NCBI RefSeq assembly: GCF_011044255.1
Contig: NZ_CP049107.1
Span: 558,001-622,000 of the forward strand
DNA from: Rhizorhabdus phycosphaerae
GTDB taxonomy: Bacteria > Pseudomonadota > Alphaproteobacteria > Sphingomonadales > Sphingomonadaceae
Length of the DNA: 64,000 nucleotides
Direction of reading: 5' to 3'
In this document: positions 17,095-25,631 of the stretch, piece by piece
How positions within the stretch are numbered: position 1 is the first letter of the stretch
How the letters are laid out: each line of letters starts with the position of its first letter
The notes under the pieces: generated by a model
The model's input: the letters and a program-made list of their open reading frames with translations, nothing else
Told to the model about the DNA's origin: nothing
Database searches by the model: none
Position numbers and translations under genes: made by a program

Positions 17095-17853
17095 TCAGAT
17101 GCCCGCATACCAGGCGTAGTCATGGTGGTCCTCCCAATAGCCACCTTTTCCCAGCCCATATTCACTCAGGCCAGCAACTACCTGGATATACTGCACATAT
17201 TTTGCGTGCTTGTACCCCAGCTGGCGTTCGACCCGTAACCGCAGCGGCGCGCCATTGCCCACCGGCAGCAGCGCGCCGTTCAAGCCCCAGGCCATGATCG
17301 TCTGCGGGTGGAAGGCATCGATAAGGTCGATGCTCTCATAATAGGGCATCGGGCCATAACGATCGGCGCACCGGAAGATCAGATAGCGGGCGCCGTCGCG
17401 TAGCCCGGCCATGTCGAGAAGCAGTTTGAGCGGCACACCGGTCCACTGGCCGATCGCGCTCCACCCCTCCACACAGTCGTGCCGCGTAATCTGGGTGCGC
17501 GCGGGCATAGAGCGGATCTGCGTCATGGAGAGCGAAAGCGGACTCCGGACCAGGCCATCGATGGTCAGCTTCCAATCGGAAAAACCCGCCTGTTTATGCG
17601 CTTCATAATCGGCACCCGCCGGCTGGAAGGTTCCGTTGGATCGGAAGACCGGCGAGAGGTCCGCACGCGAGAATTCGGGCGCGAGGGCGTCGCGTCCGGC
17701 AATCAGCCGCTGCGATCGCATCGTCAGACCTTCAGCAGACTTCAAAGCCGTTCGTACCGAGGGCAGAGCGTTGATCCGGTCGCATCCGCCCAGGAGCAGA
17801 CCGCCGGTCCCTGCGGCAAAGCCTGCCAGCAGGCGGCGTCGCGTGATCGTCAT
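17095..17853 (-). CDS. Molybdopterin-dependent oxidoreductase, MsrP/sulfite-oxidase fold, Tat-exported
   Basis: This 252-aa protein starts with a twin-arginine signal (TRRRLLAGFAAGTGGLLLGGC). The Cys at 24 could also act as a lipobox, so it may be a Tat-exported lipoprotein. The sulfite-oxidase-type molybdenum ligand is Cys 127 in ITRHDCVEGW. FSDWKLTIDGLV, the GRYGPMPYYESID-like stretch and YKHAKYVQYI are typical of the fold. It overlaps the upstream cytochrome b gene by four bases. Together they resemble MsrPQ-like pairs that take quinol electrons to a periplasmic reductase or oxidase; the substrate is unknown. Confidence 0.88.
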   Translation of the reverse strand: MTITRRRLLAGFAAGTGGLLLGGCDRINALPSVRTALKSAEGLTMRSQRLIAGRDALAPEFSRADLSPVFRSNGTFQPAGADYEAHKQAGFSDWKLTIDGLVRSPLSLSMTQIRSMPARTQITRHDCVEGWSAIGQWTGVPLKLLLDMAGLRDGARYLIFRCADRYGPMPYYESIDLIDAFHPQTIMAWGLNGALLPVGNGAPLRLRVERQLGYKHAKYVQYIQVVAGLSEYGLGKGGYWEDHHDYAWYAGI

Positions 17854-18722
17854 GCCCGCTCCTCCGGTAGCTTGTACCAGCCCGTCACCATCGACCGTAT
17901 TTCGTTGAACGGGCCTGCGAGGATCACCATCGCGATATGGACGATGAAGAAGGCGACGAGGCCGGCAGCACATAGAAAATGGATCGAGCGCGCCGACTGC
18001 CGTCCGCCGAACAGCTCGAGCAACCAGGGCCAGGCGGCATTCATCGCGGGGGACATCGTCAGTCCGGTCAAGATGATGACTGGCAATAACAAAGCTATAA
18101 CAGAGAGATAGGCGATCTTCTGCAGAATCCCATAGCGCTTTGCAGCTTCCCCGCGCGGGAAACGCAGCCGCGCATGCGCAACGATGTCCGACCAGAGGTG
18201 CCGCAGTCCAAGCTCGTGGCGGCGCGGCAGGAGGTCCTTCCTGAAATGGCCGTTGACGATGCTTGCCGCGAAGAAAAGAAGCGCCGATCCAACCAATATC
18301 CAGGCGAAGAAAAAGTGCCAGAGCCGTGCATCGGCAAGGCTGTAGCTCGTCGGTATCGTCGCCCAGCCAGGAAAGGCCCGACGACGCTCGATGCCCGCGC
18401 TATCTTTCCATAGCCCCAGCACACCCGTCGTCTCGAACCGCTCCCGGCCCAGCACGAGCAGCCCCTTGTCCCCGCGCGAGCCGATCTGCAACCATGCCTT
18501 GTCGCTATTGGCGCCATAATCGCCCCAGTAGAGGCGCGGATGCGCGTTGAAGATCATCAGACCGCTCATCAGCATGACGAGCATCGTGGCGGCGTTGACC
18601 CAATGCCAAAGCCTCGTCGGCCAGCGATGCCGCTTGACCAGAAGCGGCAGCTGCGTCGCTGATGAAGGCTTTCCAAGAGGCTCTGCTCGGGCTTCATCCT
18701 CTGGATCGTCGATGCGCACCAC
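17850..18722 (-). CDS. Cytochrome b/b6-type membrane subunit
   Basis: This 290-aa membrane protein resembles formate dehydrogenase gamma or thiosulfate reductase cytochrome b subunits. It has a soluble N-terminus of about 30 residues and then RLWHWVNAATMLVMLMSGLM with the first haem-ligand His. Later helices include LWHFFFAWILVGSALLFFAA and IHFLCAAGLVAFFIVHIAMV, with His residues suited to haem b. It would pass electrons between the quinone pool and the downstream periplasmic molybdoprotein. A Tyr/Trp-rich periplasmic loop (HPRLYWGDYGANSDKAW) follows helix 1. Confidence 0.88.
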   Translation of the reverse strand: MVRIDDPEDEARAEPLGKPSSATQLPLLVKRHRWPTRLWHWVNAATMLVMLMSGLMIFNAHPRLYWGDYGANSDKAWLQIGSRGDKGLLVLGRERFETTGVLGLWKDSAGIERRRAFPGWATIPTSYSLADARLWHFFFAWILVGSALLFFAASIVNGHFRKDLLPRRHELGLRHLWSDIVAHARLRFPRGEAAKRYGILQKIAYLSVIALLLPVIILTGLTMSPAMNAAWPWLLELFGGRQSARSIHFLCAAGLVAFFIVHIAMVILAGPFNEIRSMVTGWYKLPEERA

Positions 18723-18846
18723 AGACCGCTCTTGCTCCGGAATTCCACGGGTAAGGGACCGTACACCGTTTCGTTTAGCGATTCATTAGGGATGATCGGG
18801 CACTGTCCCCATCCGGTCATAACGGGACAAGGACAGACGGACGGCG

Positions 18847-19161
18847 ATGGCTTCCGTGAGCGAACAGCAACAGACGGACGTGCGGCGTTTCGGCCGACAC
18901 CGGATCATGCTGGCCGCGAATCTCTATTCGGTCCATGGCGAGCTGAACTGCGTCCTCCTCGACGTCTCGCAAGGCGGCGCCATGCTCAGCGCTACCCCGC
19001 CCCTGCCCGTCGGATGCCGCCTGCTGCTCGAACGCCATGCTTTCGAAGTGCCGGGAATCGTCCGCTGGGTCGAAGGCAACCGGTTCGGCGTGCAGTTCGA
19101 GGAGTCGATTCCCGAAGACGTGGTGCAGGGGCTCGTGTCCAAGAGCGCCCAGCAGGACTGA
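18847..19161 (+). CDS. PilZ-domain protein
   Basis: This 104-aa stand-alone PilZ domain has the c-di-GMP-binding elements RRFGRHR at 13-19 and DVSQGGAML at 39-47, so nucleotide binding is expected. PIVRWVEGNRFGVQFEE-like strands complete the barrel. With no output domain it should act by binding a partner. It is monocistronic and convergent with hrcA. Confidence 0.92.
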   Translation: MASVSEQQQTDVRRFGRHRIMLAANLYSVHGELNCVLLDVSQGGAMLSATPPLPVGCRLLLERHAFEVPGIVRWVEGNRFGVQFEESIPEDVVQGLVSKSAQQD

Positions 19162-19186
19162 ACGCCTCCCGCCGCCGACGCCATTG

Positions 19187-20230
19187 TCAGGCGAGCATGC
19201 GGGTCAGCGCCTGCGCCGTGAAATCGACCATCGGCACGATGCGGGCATAGTTGAGTCGGGTCGGGCCGATCACTCCCACCACGCCGAGCACGCGGCCATC
19301 ACCGCCGCGATAGGGCGCGGCGATCACCGAAGAACCCGACAACGAGAACAGCTTGTTCTCCGCCCCGATGAAGATCTTGATGCCTTGACCGCCACGCGCG
19401 CTGTCGAGCAGGCGGGCGATCTCCTCCTTGCCTTCTATCTCGTCGATCAATTGCCGAACGCGTTCGAGATCGTCGGCCGCCGCCGGATCGATCAGATTGG
19501 CCTGCCCGCGCACGATCAGGACCGGCCGCGCACTGCCGTCCTGCGACCACACGGCGAGGCCCTGGGTGACCAGCGACGCAGCGGCCGCATCCAGCGCCGC
19601 ACGGCCCCGCTTGAGTTCGGCCTCGATCCTTGCCTTGGCCTCGGTCAGAGACAGTCCTGCAAGCCGATCGTTGATGAAATTGCCGGCCTCGACAAGCGCC
19701 GAAGGAGGGACACCCGGCGGCAGATCGACGACCCGGTTCTCCACGCTGCCGTCCTGCCCGACCATCACCGCCACGGCCTGCTCGCGCGATAGCGGAACGA
19801 AGCTGAACTGCCGCAGGACGAGTTCGCGCGGCGGAACGAGCACGATCCCGGCGCAGGCGGAAAGCCCGGACAGAATCGCACTGGTCTGCGCCAGCGCTTC
19901 TTCGACCGGCCCGCCCCTGGCCGCGCGCGCTTCGATCGCAGCGCGCTCGTCGGCCGAAGGCTCGGCCGTCTGCATCATGCCGTCGACGAAAAGGCGCAGG
20001 CCGGTTTGGGTCGGCATCCGCCCCGCCGATGTATGTGGTGCCTCGAGGAGGCCGAGTTCCTCCAGGTCCTGCATGACGTTGCGAATGGACGCCGGAGACA
20101 GGTTCAGGCCCGCCAGCTTGGAAATGGTACGCGACCCGACGGGCTGCCCATTACCGAGATAGCTTTCCACGACCACGCGAAAGACCTCGCGCGCTCGGGT
20201 CGACATTTCGGACAGGGGCACGGCGTTCAC
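19187..20230 (-). CDS. hrcA: Heat-inducible transcription repressor HrcA
   Basis: This protein of about 347 aa has the winged-helix N-terminus RAREVFRVVVESYLGNGQPV followed by GSRTISKLAGLNLSPASIRN and HTSAGRMPTQTGLRLFVDG. The rest is the GAF-like and inserted dimer domains, ending VGVIGPTRLNYARIVPMVDF. HrcA represses chaperone genes by binding CIRCE. I chose the GTG at 20230, since homologues usually have about ten residues before the RAREVF helix. ATG 20206 is the alternative. No CIRCE repeat was found in the 96-bp gap to rph, so its targets lie elsewhere. Confidence 0.95.
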   Translation of the reverse strand: MNAVPLSEMSTRAREVFRVVVESYLGNGQPVGSRTISKLAGLNLSPASIRNVMQDLEELGLLEAPHTSAGRMPTQTGLRLFVDGMMQTAEPSADERAAIEARAARGGPVEEALAQTSAILSGLSACAGIVLVPPRELVLRQFSFVPLSREQAVAVMVGQDGSVENRVVDLPPGVPPSALVEAGNFINDRLAGLSLTEAKARIEAELKRGRAALDAAAASLVTQGLAVWSQDGSARPVLIVRGQANLIDPAAADDLERVRQLIDEIEGKEEIARLLDSARGGQGIKIFIGAENKLFSLSGSSVIAAPYRGGDGRVLGVVGVIGPTRLNYARIVPMVDFTAQALTRMLA

Positions 20231-20326
20231 ATCGTGAAGATAGGGAATGGAAGCCGCCTGCTCAACAGGCTTCCAACTTCTTCGACGCGCGCCTAAGGGG
20301 GCGGCACATAGCAAGAAGGAATTCCC

Positions 20327-21043
20327 ATGCGCCCATCCGGCCGCACGCCCGATCAGATGCGGGCTATCAGCATCGAAACCGGCTTCACCGTCCATGCCGA
20401 AGGCTCCTGCCTGATCAGCTTTGGCGACACCCGCGTGCTCGTCACCGCCTCGGTCGAGGAAAAGGTGCCGCCGTTCCTGCGCGGCAAGGGTCAGGGCTGG
20501 GTCACCGCCGAATATGGCATGCTCCCGCGCGCTACGCACACGCGCGGCAGCCGCGAGGCCGCCAAGGGCAAGCAATCGGGCCGGACCCAGGAAATCCAGC
20601 GGCTCATCGGCCGCTCGCTGCGCGCGGTCGTCGACATGGAGAAGCTGGGCGAACGGCAGATCGTGATCGACTGCGACGTCATCCAGGCCGATGGCGGCAC
20701 GCGGACGGCGTCGATCTCCGGCGGCTGGATTGCGCTGCGGCTGGCGGTCGACAAGCTGCTAGCGTCGGGCGCGTTGAGCGAGGACCCGATCACCGCCCAG
20801 ATCGCGGCGGTCTCCTGCGGCATCTACGAAGGCACCCCCGTTCTCGACCTCGATTATATCGAGGATTCGAACGCTCATGCCGATGCGAACTTCGTGCTGC
20901 TCGACAATGGCAATATCGCCGAGGCCCAGGCGACCGCCGAGGGCGCGACCTATGACGAGGAAGCCCTGCTCCGCCTGCTGCGCCTCGCCCGTATCGGCTG
21001 CGGCGAGATCTTCGCGGCACAGCGCAAGGCGACCGGCCGGTGA
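20327..21043 (+). CDS. rph: Ribonuclease PH
   Basis: This 238-aa phosphorolytic 3'-5' exoribonuclease trims the 3' ends of tRNAs. It starts [20 protein letters not shown], has [20 protein letters not shown] and the phosphate-binding [19 protein letters not shown], and ends in the usual hydrophobic/basic tail. Full length for the family. The stop overlaps the rdgB GTG start (GTGA). Confidence 0.97.
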   Translation: MRPSGRTPDQMRAISIETGFTVHAEGSCLISFGDTRVLVTASVEEKVPPFLRGKGQGWVTAEYGMLPRATHTRGSREAAKGKQSGRTQEIQRLIGRSLRAVVDMEKLGERQIVIDCDVIQADGGTRTASISGGWIALRLAVDKLLASGALSEDPITAQIAAVSCGIYEGTPVLDLDYIEDSNAHADANFVLLDNGNIAEAQATAEGATYDEEALLRLLRLARIGCGEIFAAQRKATGR

Positions 21044-21672
21044 ACGGCCCGGCCGACATCGTCCACCGCAAGCTGGCGCCCGGGAAGCTGGTGATCGCCA
21101 GTCACAACAAGGGCAAGCTGCGCGAGATCGCCGAACTGCTCGCGCCGTTCGGGATCGAAACGGTGTCGGCCGGCGCGCTGGGCGTGCCCGAACCCGAGGA
21201 GACCGGCACGACCTTCATCGCCAATGCCGAGCTCAAGGCCCGCTTCTCCGCAGACCTGACCGGCCTGCCGGCACTCTCCGACGACAGCGGCCTGTGCGTC
21301 GAGGCCCTGGGTGGCGACCCCGGCATCTTCTCGGCGCGCTGGGCGGAGCGCGAGGATGGCAGCCGCGATTTCGGCGAGGCCATGCGCCGGGTTCATGCGC
21401 GCCTGGAGGAGCAGGGACCGGAGGCTGGACGCGACGCGCATTTCATCTGCGCTCTGTCGCTTGCCTGGCCCGATGGCCATGTCGAAAGCTTCGAGGGACG
21501 GGTCGACGGACTGCTGATCTGGCCCCCGCGCGGCGAGAATGGATTCGGCTATGACGCGATGTTCCAGCCGCTCGGGCATGACATCAGCTTCGGCGAGATG
21601 GAGCCGAAGGCCAAGCACGCGATGAGCCACCGGGCGGACGCCTTTGCCAAACTCGTCGCGGCGGTCTTCTGA
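21040..21672 (+). CDS. rdgB: XTP/dITP pyrophosphatase (non-canonical purine NTPase)
   Basis: This 210-aa Ham1/RdgB protein contains [20 protein letters not shown], the [11 protein letters not shown] stretch with Asn and Lys, [16 protein letters not shown], and [13 protein letters not shown] with [10 protein letters not shown] at the end. It removes deaminated purine nucleotides such as XTP and dITP. The start is GTG 21040, overlapping rph, so translation is coupled. Confidence 0.96.
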   Translation: MNGPADIVHRKLAPGKLVIASHNKGKLREIAELLAPFGIETVSAGALGVPEPEETGTTFIANAELKARFSADLTGLPALSDDSGLCVEALGGDPGIFSARWAEREDGSRDFGEAMRRVHARLEEQGPEAGRDAHFICALSLAWPDGHVESFEGRVDGLLIWPPRGENGFGYDAMFQPLGHDISFGEMEPKAKHAMSHRADAFAKLVAAVF

Positions 21673-21697
21673 CCGCCCGGCGATCCCGGTGACGCCA

Positions 21698-22861
21698 ATG
21701 GCGCGGACGGCACAGGTGCGGGACGACGACCTGGCGCTTTACGTCCACTGGCCGTTCTGCGTGTCGAAATGCCCCTATTGCGACTTCAACAGCCATGTCC
21801 GCGAACAGGTCGATCAGGCCGCGTGGCGGGCCGCACTCCTCACCGACCTGGCGCATGAGGCCTCCCGTCTTCCGGGTCGGCGGCTGACCTCGATCTTTTT
21901 CGGCGGCGGCACGCCTTCGCTGATGCCACCGGCGACCGTCGCCGCTCTGATCGACGCAGCCGCCGGACATTGGACGATGGCACGCGACATCGAGGTGACG
22001 CTTGAGGCCAACCCCTCATCGGTAGAGGCTGCGCGCTTCGGCGACCTCGCGGCCGCTGGGGTCAACCGGGTTTCGCTTGGCCTTCAGGCGCTCGACGATC
22101 CGACACTGGCGTGGCTCGGTCGCGCCCACAGTGTCGACGAAAGCCTGCACGCGCTCTCGATCGCCCAGTCGGCGTTCGAGCGGGTCAGCATCGACCTCAT
22201 CTATGCGCGTCCGGAACAGACGCTCGAAGCCTGGCTCGACGAGCTTGAGCGGGCGCTCCACTTCGGAACCGAGCATGTTTCGCTGTATCAGCTGACGATC
22301 GAGCCGGGCACGCAGTTCGCGACGCGCTTTGCGCGCGGCGAGCTTGTCCCTCTCGACCCCGACGCCGCTGCACTTCAGTTCGAAGCGACGAGGGAACGCA
22401 TGACGGCGGCCGGTCTTCCGGCCTATGAAACGTCGAACCATGCCCGCCCGGGCGCCGAAAGCCGCCACAATCTTACTTATTGGCGCTACGGCAATTATTG
22501 CGGCATCGGCCCCGGCGCGCATGGGCGTCGCGACGGCGTCGCCACCGCCCGGCGCAGGAAGCCGGAGAATTGGCTGCGGCGGGTCGACGAAATCGGCCAT
22601 GGCATTGAGGTGGAAGAACCGCTGAGCGGGCGCGAACGGGCGCAGGAGGCGCTGATCATGGGCCTGCGCCTGACCGAGGGCGTCGATCTCGCCCGGATTG
22701 CCCGGCTATCGCAGATGCCGATCGATGCCCTGGTCGACAGAAAGGCCATCATCCGGCTGAGCCACCAGGGTCTCGTGACTTTCGGCGACGAATGCCTGCG
22801 GGTAACCGACGCCGGTTCGCTCCTCCTCGACGGAGTATTGGCCGAGGTCGTCAGCGCCTGA
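21698..22861 (+). CDS. hemW: Radical SAM haem chaperone HemW
   Basis: This 387-aa protein has the radical SAM motif CVSKCPYC in the N-terminal WPFCVSKCPYCDFNSH. FFGGGTPSLMPP, NRVSLGLQALDD and the C-terminal HemN-type domain (ARPGAESRHNLTYWRYGNYCG) follow. HemW members lack true coproporphyrinogen oxidase activity in tested species and deliver haem. ATG 21698 gives the family-typical N-terminus; the frame extends further upstream into rdgB. It is the third gene of the rph-rdgB-hemW run. Confidence 0.95.
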   Translation: MARTAQVRDDDLALYVHWPFCVSKCPYCDFNSHVREQVDQAAWRAALLTDLAHEASRLPGRRLTSIFFGGGTPSLMPPATVAALIDAAAGHWTMARDIEVTLEANPSSVEAARFGDLAAAGVNRVSLGLQALDDPTLAWLGRAHSVDESLHALSIAQSAFERVSIDLIYARPEQTLEAWLDELERALHFGTEHVSLYQLTIEPGTQFATRFARGELVPLDPDAAALQFEATRERMTAAGLPAYETSNHARPGAESRHNLTYWRYGNYCGIGPGAHGRRDGVATARRRKPENWLRRVDEIGHGIEVEEPLSGRERAQEALIMGLRLTEGVDLARIARLSQMPIDALVDRKAIIRLSHQGLVTFGDECLRVTDAGSLLLDGVLAEVVSA

Positions 22862-22985
22862 TTGCACATTCTGCAACTGCGCCGACTTGTTACGAAATTG
22901 CGTCAGACCGATGACAGGCATAGAGCGCGCTGCATCGCACAATCGCATGTGCGAGATAACAAAACATGTTCGCAGGAAAAGAAAA

Positions 22986-23069
22986 ATGCGCTATTTTGAA
23001 GGTGCGACCACTGCGATCCTCGCGATCGCAGCACAGGCGCTCGCGATCGGTGTGGTCGTCGCGCTCTAA
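22986..23069 (+). CDS. Candidate small membrane peptide (27 aa)
   Basis: From ATG 22986 a 27-residue peptide reads MRYFEGATTAILAIAAQALA then IGVVVAL, which is one membrane helix after a short polar N-terminus. A good ribosome-binding site (AGGAAAAG) lies just upstream. The gap between hemW and the LpoA-like gene otherwise holds nothing obvious. The composition fits a single-span small protein, but coding status cannot be shown from one sequence. Confidence 0.45.
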   Translation: MRYFEGATTAILAIAAQALAIGVVVAL

Positions 23070-23134
23070 GCAAGGTCGGCGGCGGATCGTGCCCAGGCAC
23101 TTCCGCCGCCAACACCCTTCTTAGCCGCCCTGCC

Positions 23135-24319
23135 TCATTCCGCGAAGCTGACCGGCGCCGGCGAGATCGTCTTGACGCCAGCCGGGCTTGCCTCACCGAT
23201 TTCCAGCGCGCGCTCGGCGACACCGTTCATGCCGAAGCGAAACGCACCGTCGACGCCGACGAACCCATCCTTGTCCCGCAGCGCCGCAACCGGGAATTTC
23301 GAACCGACTTTCCAGTCGGCCCCGATCTTCACGACCAGCAGCATCGAATCATAGCCGAGGCTCGCGAGACGGAACGGCGCCTTGCCGAACTGGCGGCGAT
23401 AGGCCGCCGCCAATTGCCGATAGCGTGCGTCCGACACGCTTGCGAACCAGGCGCCCGATAGCGCCGGTGCCGTCAGCGCGGACTGTTCCGCCGCCCACAG
23501 CTCGGTCCCCAGGATTCGCATCTTCGCAGGCGACACCTTGCGCAGCATGGGAACCGCCGTTGCGGCGAGACGGGCATTGTCGGCCACCAGCACCGCATCC
23601 CATTCCTGCTGGGTCCGGCCAAGCTCGGCCACCGCCTTCTGGAGCGACGCTCCCGTCCGCTCATAGCTCTTCATCGCGACCAGATTGCCGTCGGCGCCTT
23701 CGATCGAGTGGATGATCGCCGTCGATGCGTTACGTCCATATTGGCCGGTCGGCACCAGCGCCGCGAAACGCTGAAGGCCCTTGCCGCGCGCGAAACGGAT
23801 CACCCGCTCGATCGACTGAGTCGGCGAAAAGCCCATGACGAACACACCATTCCCCGCAACCGAAACGTCGTTGGAATAGGAGACGACGGGAATCGCCGCC
23901 TTGCGCGCAACCGCTGCGACCGACGCGGCATCCTCGGACAGCAAAGGCCCAAGAAACAGGGCGTTTCCATCGGCGATCGCCCGATTGGCGGCAGCCAGCG
24001 CGCCCGGGGCCGTGTCATAGGTCGTCATGCGGATCGACTTGTTGCCGGTATCGATCAGGGCCATCGTCGCCGCATTGGCGATCGACTGGCCGACCGCGGC
24101 ATTGGCGCCGCTGAGCGGCACGAGCAGCGCCACGCGATGCCGGGCACTATCTTTCGGAAGCTCGCTTTCCTGCTCCTGAGCGACCGGCGGCGGGGTTGCC
24201 GGCCCCGGCCTACCCTTTGGAACCATGCCCTGACAGCCCGCGAGCAGGGCGGCCAGGCCGAGCACAGCTCCCTTGAGCCATGCATGTCCAGCTTGCCTAT
24301 GTGCAACAGCCTCTGCCAT
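23135..24319 (-). CDS. Penicillin-binding protein activator, LpoA-like lipoprotein
   Basis: This protein of about 394 aa has a lipoprotein signal (GAVLGLAALLAGCQG). A periplasmic-binding-protein fold follows, recognisable by VALLVPLSGANAAVGQSIAN, FLGPLLSEDA and VPTGQYGRNAST. LpoA-type proteins stimulate class A penicillin-binding proteins from the outer membrane. I chose ATG 24319, which has AAGG eight bases upstream, over an earlier in-frame ATG. Its start lies 12 bases from the divergent rsmI start. Confidence 0.88.
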   Translation of the reverse strand: MAEAVAHRQAGHAWLKGAVLGLAALLAGCQGMVPKGRPGPATPPPVAQEQESELPKDSARHRVALLVPLSGANAAVGQSIANAATMALIDTGNKSIRMTTYDTAPGALAAANRAIADGNALFLGPLLSEDAASVAAVARKAAIPVVSYSNDVSVAGNGVFVMGFSPTQSIERVIRFARGKGLQRFAALVPTGQYGRNASTAIIHSIEGADGNLVAMKSYERTGASLQKAVAELGRTQQEWDAVLVADNARLAATAVPMLRKVSPAKMRILGTELWAAEQSALTAPALSGAWFASVSDARYRQLAAAYRRQFGKAPFRLASLGYDSMLLVVKIGADWKVGSKFPVAALRDKDGFVGVDGAFRFGMNGVAERALEIGEASPAGVKTISPAPVSFAE

Positions 24320-24331
24320 CTGTTTCGCCTT

Positions 24332-25216
24332 ATGAACCAGTTTGTCGAAACGGACGCGACCGATGCGCAAGCATCCGAAGCACCCCTCCCCCCAGGCCTG
24401 TATATCGTGGCCACCCCGATCGGCAACTTGGGCGACCTGTCCCCACGCGCCGCGTCGATCCTATCGCGCGTCGAAGCGATTGCGGTGGAGGACAGCCGGG
24501 TCACGGCCAAGCTTCTGCACCATCTCGGCATCAAGCGGCCGATGACCCCCTATCACGACCATAATGCCGACAAGGTGCGCCCCGGGCTGGTCGAACGCAT
24601 GGCCCATGCGCCGGTCGCGCTCGTGTCCGATGCGGGCACGCCGCTGATCTCGGACCCCGGTTACAAGCTGGTCCGCGACGCGCGCGCCGCCGGCATTGCC
24701 GTCACCACCATCCCCGGCCCCTGCGCCGCCGTCGCCGCGCTGACGCTGGCAGGGCTTCCGACCGATCGCTTCTTTTTCCTCGGCTTCCTGCCCTCCAAGG
24801 AAAAGGCCCGCGCCGAAGCGATCGAGGAGGTTGCCGCGATCCGCGCGACGCTGATCCTCTACGAATCGGGACCGCGCCTCGGCGCGACCCTCGCCGCCCT
24901 TGCCAAAGGGCTCGGCGACCGCGAAGCCGCCGTCGTCCGCGAAATCAGCAAGCGCTTCGAAGAGAGCGTCGCCGCCCCTCTGTCGGTGCTGGCCGAACGC
25001 TATGCCGAGTCCGGCCCCAAGGGTGAGATCGTGATCGTCGTCGGCCCGCCCGGCCCGGCGCCCGCCGCCACCCAGGACGACGCTGAAGCCCTGCTCCGCA
25101 CGGCCCTCCAGCACCTCCCAGCCGCCAAGGCCGCCGGCGAAGTCGCCCGCGCGACCGGCCTCAACCGCCGCGACCTCTACGCCCGCGCGATGGAGATGAA
25201 GGACGAGGAGGAGTGA
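24332..25216 (+). CDS. rsmI: 16S rRNA (cytidine(1402)-2'-O)-methyltransferase
   Basis: This 294-aa protein has the SAM-binding GLYIVATPIGNLGDLSPRA, EDSRVTAKLLHHLGIK, SDAGTPLISDPG and GPCAAVAALTLAGLPTDRFF. It methylates the ribose of C1402 in the ribosomal decoding centre. The start is within 12 bp of the divergent gene's start codon and its ribosome-binding site is weak. The stop overlaps the yraN GTG start. Confidence 0.95.
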   Translation: MNQFVETDATDAQASEAPLPPGLYIVATPIGNLGDLSPRAASILSRVEAIAVEDSRVTAKLLHHLGIKRPMTPYHDHNADKVRPGLVERMAHAPVALVSDAGTPLISDPGYKLVRDARAAGIAVTTIPGPCAAVAALTLAGLPTDRFFFLGFLPSKEKARAEAIEEVAAIRATLILYESGPRLGATLAALAKGLGDREAAVVREISKRFEESVAAPLSVLAERYAESGPKGEIVIVVGPPGPAPAATQDDAEALLRTALQHLPAAKAAGEVARATGLNRRDLYARAMEMKDEEE

Positions 25217-25563
25217 GCCGGCAGGCGGCCGAGCGCCAGGGCCGCCATGGCGAGGCCGCCGCCGCCTGGTGGCTGCGTCTCCAGGGATGGCGGATCGTCG
25301 GTCGCCGCGTGAAAACGGGCCGAGGAGAAGTCGACCTCGTTGCGCGCCGTGGCCGGACGCTCACCTTCGTTGAAGTCAAAACGCGCGGAACGCAGGAAGC
25401 GCTCGACCTCGCGATCGACGAGCAGCGGCTGCGACGTGTGGTCGATGCCGCCCATGCGCTTCTGCCGCGCTATGGCAAGGGCGCCGAGGAAGTGCGGATC
25501 GACGTGATCCTGCTGCGGCCATGGCGGCTGCCTGTGCATCTGCGCAACGTCTGGCATGGCTGA
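25213..25563 (+). CDS. YraN family (UPF0102) nuclease-like protein
   Basis: This 116-aa protein has the nuclease-fold features GEVDLVARRGRTLTFVEVKT, with Asp, Glu and Lys arranged as in the archaeal Holliday-junction resolvase-like group. GRHGEAAAAWWLRLQGWRI opens it. Family function is unproven. GTG 25213 overlaps the rsmI stop by four bases, an association seen widely. Confidence 0.93.
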   Translation: MSRQAAERQGRHGEAAAAWWLRLQGWRIVGRRVKTGRGEVDLVARRGRTLTFVEVKTRGTQEALDLAIDEQRLRRVVDAAHALLPRYGKGAEEVRIDVILLRPWRLPVHLRNVWHG

Positions 25564-25631
25564 CCTTCCTGCGGGGGTAGCGGAACGACCTGCGAACCCC
25601 TAGGTAAGCGGCGCAACTTACGGAGCCCGCC

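Noticed and set aside
20231-20326. CIRCE operator between hrcA and rph
   Set aside because: TTAGCACTC-N9-GAGTGCTAA is not present. The hairpin at about 20249-20274 (GGAAGCC with GGCTTCC) does not match it.
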